23,559 nt of DNA from an uncultured Coprococcus sp. GTDB taxonomy: Bacteria; Bacillota; Clostridia; Lachnospirales; Lachnospiraceae. The stretch spans positions 1 through 23,559 of the forward strand of contig USSH01000005.1 in NCBI GenBank assembly GCA_900557435.1, read 5' to 3'. Positions within the stretch are counted from its first letter, which is position 1, and every line of letters starts with the position of its first letter. Below the pieces are notes generated by a model, which was not told the DNA's origin, did not search any database, and was given only the letters and a program-made list of their open reading frames with translations. The position numbers and the translations under genes are program-made. Shown piece by piece: positions 20,277 through 23,559 of the stretch.

Positions 20277-21635
20277 CTACGCAAATAAGCTGATTATCAT
20301 GGCACAAGCAAGTCCTGTAAATCCAATTATCGTTTCCATCATTGTCCATGATTTTAAAGTTGTCTTTTCATCTATCTCAAGCAGCGAACTAACCAGCCAG
20401 AATCCGGAATCATTCACATGACTGAATGCGGTCGCCCCTCCGGTGATCGCACAGACCATTGCTGCAAGATAAAGAGGTGAAAGTCCTGCTACCGCCAGCA
20501 TGGATGCCATAATTCCTGCTGCCATTGTCATTGCAACTACCGCTGCACCAACAGAAGCCCTCACAAGTGCTGCGATCAGAAATGCCACTAAAATCAATGG
20601 CAGTCCGCTTTTTTCAAGTGCCGGTCCGATAATATCACCCATACCGCAGTCCTGAAGCACCCATCGGATAATGCCGCCGCCAGTAATTACTAAGAGGATC
20701 TGACCGGTAGGACGTAAGGAACGATCGAGAATCTTTTTTAACTGTTCCCCATCATATCCCTGCTTTTTACCAAGGAAATACATTGCACAAAGAACTGCAA
20801 TGATCAATGCTACAAATGGTGTTCCAACAAACTCCAGCACCGGACGGATCCTATCCAGAGCCGGAAGGTATTCCGAAAGTGTACTGCATAAAATAAGAAC
20901 AAGCGGTACCAGAATAATCGCAATCACCGTCCGAAATCCCGGCAGATTTGCTTCTTCCTCTTCCCTGACCCCTGAAACTGCAGATGGAAGACCTGTATGG
21001 ATCTTTGTTCCAATATACTTTGACCATAAGATTCCTGCAAAAATCAGAGACAGTATTCCTGTCGGTACACCGACAGCGATCATAATGCCAAGGTCTACAC
21101 CAAGCATATTAGCTACAAGTACAGAACCCGCTGATGGAGGAATGAACGCAAATCCGGTTGCAAGTCCTGCCAAAAGTGGAATCACATAATATAAGGTCGA
21201 TTTTTTTGTTTTCTTTGCCAGGCCGAATGCAAGTGGAATCAGAATCACAACACCCGCTTCAAAGAAAACAGTTGTTCCTACAACAAGTCCGGTAATTCCA
21301 AGAGCAATTCCGGCTTTTTTTTCACCAAACTTGTTCACCAGTGTCTGTGCAACACATTGGGCACCTCCAGACACTTCAAGTATACCTCCAAACAAAGAAC
21401 CCAGTCCGATCAGCAGAATGATTCCCTGTAAGGTTTCACCAGCACCTTTTTCCACCGTGCTCACAAGAGTCGGAACCGGCATTCCGGCTCCGAGTCCGAT
21501 CACCAGGGCTGAAATCAGCAGTGACAGCACCGGATGAAATTTAAATTTAATAATCAATAACAGTAATAGTATAATTCCTGCTGCCGCTGCGATCAACAGC
21601 CTTGTCGGATCAGCTAAAAACACCGCCTCTGCCAT
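20277..21635 (-). CDS. GntP-family gluconate/fructuronate-type permease
   Basis: A 452-residue integral membrane protein of the GntP/DsdX family, with about twelve to fourteen hydrophobic segments. Family landmarks are FHPVLSLLISALVIGLGAGMP, GLVVGTTVFFEAGVVILIPLAFG, FAFIPPSAG and GGATAFSHVNDSGFW near the C-terminus. Members are proton symporters for gluconate, fructuronate or similar sugar acids. In E. coli, GntP itself moves fructuronate and lies next to uxuAB. It follows the dehydrogenase gene after 29 nt on the same strand and has an AGGAGG site. Confidence 0.92.
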   Translation of the reverse strand: MAEAVFLADPTRLLIAAAAGIILLLLLIIKFKFHPVLSLLISALVIGLGAGMPVPTLVSTVEKGAGETLQGIILLIGLGSLFGGILEVSGGAQCVAQTLVNKFGEKKAGIALGITGLVVGTTVFFEAGVVILIPLAFGLAKKTKKSTLYYVIPLLAGLATGFAFIPPSAGSVLVANMLGVDLGIMIAVGVPTGILSLIFAGILWSKYIGTKIHTGLPSAVSGVREEEEANLPGFRTVIAIILVPLVLILCSTLSEYLPALDRIRPVLEFVGTPFVALIIAVLCAMYFLGKKQGYDGEQLKKILDRSLRPTGQILLVITGGGIIRWVLQDCGMGDIIGPALEKSGLPLILVAFLIAALVRASVGAAVVAMTMAAGIMASMLAVAGLSPLYLAAMVCAITGGATAFSHVNDSGFWLVSSLLEIDEKTTLKSWTMMETIIGFTGLACAMIISLFA

Positions 21636-21664
21636 TTTTCTTCTCCTCCTGTCTCCAATTTCAG

Positions 21665-23281
21665 TTAATTCACATATTTATGGATTGTTGCTTTTACAGC
21701 ACCCGGTCCTGCGATCATCTCACGGAACATTTCTTCAATCTTTTCGCCGACTCCAGCTTTGTATAGATCAATGAAGAAAAGACGTTCATTCGATAAAATT
21801 GGTTTCAACTGATCCCTGAATGTCTCTGGTTTTCCAACCACGATATCTCCAAGCTGTTCCTGAAGTTCTTCATTCATTGGATCCGGTGCCAGTTCATAGT
21901 GTTTTCCCTCATCATCTACTGCCAGCATATATCTGAGCCATCCTGCAATTCCAAGTGGAATCGCTGTAAGTGCTGATGCATCACCATATTTTGCAACGTA
22001 AGCCTTGACTGTTTCGCCAAAACGGATACCTACCATCTGGGATACATCAACTGCCAGACGAAGATTTGTATCACCCAGATATTCATTCGGAAAACGGTCA
22101 TCAAAGAGTTCGTCCACAAATGCCTGAGGTGATAAAATTCCAGGATCTGCAACAACCGGAAGTCCTTCATCATAAGCTACCATACGTGCCATCTTCATCA
22201 TATCCTCATTGGTGTTGAGCATATGTGCAAACAGATCATATCCAAGCACAACACCTAACGGACCTGTTGCAGAATGAACCGGATTCAGGCAAACTGTTAC
22301 CTTCATTCTCTCTGAAAGATTTACGGTATTCCTGTCTGCAAGGTAAACGCCAAAACCTTTTTCCAAAGCCGGACGTCCATTCGGAAAACTGTCTTCGATC
22401 ACAAGATACTGTGGTTTTTCTGCATTCACAAATGGTGCAATATATGTTTTCTTTCCGGTAATGACTGGCTGCATATCTTCCACACCAAGTGCCTCTAAAT
22501 CGTCTGCAATCTGTTCACTTGGACGCGGAGTGATCTTATCGATCATAGTCCATGGGAAAGCTACTGTTTTTTCATCACTGATATATTCAATAAAATCACT
22601 GTCCACAAAGCCCTCTTTTTTCCACTCTTCAGCCATCGTAAGTACAGACTCCCGGAGTTTTGCTCCATTTTTTGAACAGTTATCCATTGATACCAGTGCT
22701 ATCGGATATTTTCCTGCTCTGTATCTTTCAAGAAGCATGGCTACCAGTACTGCCATTGCACCTGTTGCCTTCTTAGGTCCGTTTTTGATGTCAGCTTCCA
22801 CAAATGGGAACCATGTACCATCTGCTTTCTGAAGTGCATATCCTTTTTCAGTAATCGTAAAAGACACAAGCTGTAAAGATTTACTTGCAAAAATCTCCTT
22901 CAGCCGGTTCCATTGTACCGGATCAGACGACTGTGCTTTGACCGCCTCTGCAAGTGAACCGATCACTTTGTATTCACGTGTTCCATCACCATGCAGGATA
23001 ACGCTTAAGCCCAGATTATCATAAGGCTTATAAATTTTATCTACAACATCATAGTCAAATGTCTCCACACAGGTAATTCCTCTGTCGAGTACTCCTTCTT
23101 CCAAAAGACCATCTGCAATGCCACCGATAAAAATACGAAAAATATTTCCGATTCCAAAATGAACCCATCCCGGTTCTTCTTTTGCTTTTTCAGATACCTT
23201 CTCCACATCATATCCCGGAAGTGCAATCCCTGCTTTCTCCCATCCTTCACGTTCTCTGATTCCATTCAATGTTAATTTCAT
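21665..23281 (-). CDS. uxuB: mannitol dehydrogenase / fructuronate reductase family enzyme
   Basis: A 538-residue long-chain polyol dehydrogenase. The N-terminal dinucleotide-binding motif is VHFGIGNIFR (40-49). DNCSKNG (200-206) and KVTVCLNPVHSATG, with Lys327, Asn333 and His336, mark the active site known from this family. Fructuronate reductase (UxuB) turns D-fructuronate into D-mannonate with NADH. Relatives oxidise mannitol or arabinitol. Its length, about 50 residues more than classical mannitol dehydrogenases, and the GntP partner favour a uronate substrate. No uxuA is in the window, and the fructokinase-like kinase leaves a polyol role open. First gene of the operon. Confidence 0.85.
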   Translation of the reverse strand: MKLTLNGIREREGWEKAGIALPGYDVEKVSEKAKEEPGWVHFGIGNIFRIFIGGIADGLLEEGVLDRGITCVETFDYDVVDKIYKPYDNLGLSVILHGDGTREYKVIGSLAEAVKAQSSDPVQWNRLKEIFASKSLQLVSFTITEKGYALQKADGTWFPFVEADIKNGPKKATGAMAVLVAMLLERYRAGKYPIALVSMDNCSKNGAKLRESVLTMAEEWKKEGFVDSDFIEYISDEKTVAFPWTMIDKITPRPSEQIADDLEALGVEDMQPVITGKKTYIAPFVNAEKPQYLVIEDSFPNGRPALEKGFGVYLADRNTVNLSERMKVTVCLNPVHSATGPLGVVLGYDLFAHMLNTNEDMMKMARMVAYDEGLPVVADPGILSPQAFVDELFDDRFPNEYLGDTNLRLAVDVSQMVGIRFGETVKAYVAKYGDASALTAIPLGIAGWLRYMLAVDDEGKHYELAPDPMNEELQEQLGDIVVGKPETFRDQLKPILSNERLFFIDLYKAGVGEKIEEMFREMIAGPGAVKATIHKYVN

Positions 23282-23353
23282 ATTTTTTCCTCCTTGCTTC
23301 TTTTAAATTTTTGTTATGTTTTTGGCTTACGCTTATATCTAAGTTGTAAGTTT

Positions 23354-23404
23354 AGTATAGAACCTACTTTTGTATTTGTCTATGGATAAAAATACAATTT
23401 TTAT
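23354..23404 (-). promoter_or_regulatory. promoter and operator of the uxuB-like operon
   Basis: On the minus strand, TAGACA (23377-23382), a 17-bp spacer and TATACT (23354-23359). Just upstream is a perfect inverted repeat, ATAAAAAT-ACA-ATTTTTAT (23386-23404). A second pairing, TTGTATTT near 23370 with AAAATACAA near 23390, spans the -35 box. Both suit a sugar-responsive repressor. Confidence 0.65.
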
Positions 23405-23448
23405 TTTGTTTTTTGTTACTTTTTCACAAAGTCTTTCTAAAATCTTGT

Positions 23449-23506
23449 TTTACAAAAGCCTTTATTATAAAATATACTTGAATCTTATATGTATGTTTCA
23501 TACATA
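23449..23506 (+). promoter_or_regulatory. promoter and operator of the divergent gene
   Basis: TTTACA (23449-23454), an 18-bp spacer and TATACT (23473-23478). An inverted repeat TATGTATG-TTT-CATACATA (23488-23506) lies at the predicted transcription start, fitting repression by a regulator. Confidence 0.6.
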
Positions 23507-23522
23507 AGAAAAGGAGTTCGCA

Positions 23523-23559
23523 ATGAAAGAAAAGGGACTGACCACAATTACCTTAAAGA
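23523..23559 (+). CDS. start of a divergent gene, cut by the window edge
   Basis: Twelve codons (MKEKGLTTITLK) follow an AAAGGAG site 8 nt upstream. Its divergent position beside a sugar operon with palindromic operators suggests the operon's regulator. 'TTITLK' resembles the opening of LacI-type helix-turn-helix proteins, but the visible part is too short to decide. Confidence 0.5.
   Translation, partial: MKEKGLTTITLK

Noticed and set aside
1..23559. tRNA or rRNA genes as integration targets
   Set aside because: No cloverleaf, CCA end or rRNA-like sequence was seen on either strand.

Overview
The window looks like chromosome from a low-GC, Gram-positive, anaerobic gut bacterium of the Lachnospiraceae type (order Eubacteriales). 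The reasons are the AT-rich intergenic DNA, AGGAGG ribosome sites, an integrase of the lachnospiraceal 'PRKGENIYKRKDGRWEGRY' kind, a CoA-transferase resembling the butyrate-pathway enzymes, and a CIRCE-controlled hsp20. The species cannot be named from this sequence.

Region 1 (about 1-7200) is accessory DNA. A leftward gene set runs from an XRE regulator (5288) through an ImmA/IrrE-like membrane peptidase with a C-terminal metal-site domain, a small DUF2971-like stub, a zinc-ribbon/TPR protein, a membrane protein and an SPFH protein. A lipoprotein and a four-helix membrane protein follow. To its right a tyrosine recombinase lies between two perfect 25-bp inverted repeats (5311-5335 and 6733-6757). 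Each repeat has the layout of a recombinase core site. At one end of this segment an integrase terminator faces the leftward XRE operon. At the other end a consensus promoter (TTGACA, 17 bp, TATAAT) faces a second XRE gene on the right. Inversion would exchange terminator and promoter between the two sides, so this looks like a self-contained genetic switch. It is the main finding.

Region 2 (7200-9500) holds an orphan RelB/DinJ antitoxin, a GNAT acetyltransferase, and a divergent pair of a PBECR-type (barnase/EndoU/colicin/RelE-like) nuclease-fold gene and an XRE gene. Three predicted promoters here (nuclease gene, XRE gene and a candidate small RNA downstream) all carry AGTAACCAWTGG between their -35 and -10 boxes. 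This suggests one repressor controls all three.

Region 3 (9500-15100) is metabolic: a fused acyl-CoA:acetate/3-ketoacid CoA-transferase, a calcineurin-like phosphoesterase, four tandem 65-bp hairpin-bearing repeats, a DUF3592 protein, an unlisted 40-residue membrane protein, a NUDIX hydrolase and a butyrate-type CoA-transferase. The last two overlap by 4 nt.

Region 4 (15100-18600) has hsp20 with CIRCE, a candidate type I toxin/antisense-RNA locus encoding a 32-residue membrane peptide, a nitroreductase-like protein, an SGNH hydrolase and a truncated MarR gene.

Region 5 (18600-23559) is a leftward sugar-acid or polyol operon: mannitol dehydrogenase/fructuronate reductase, GntP permease, PfkB kinase with an N-terminal HPr-like domain that lacks the catalytic histidine, and a VOC protein. 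A divergent gene, probably its regulator, starts at the right edge.
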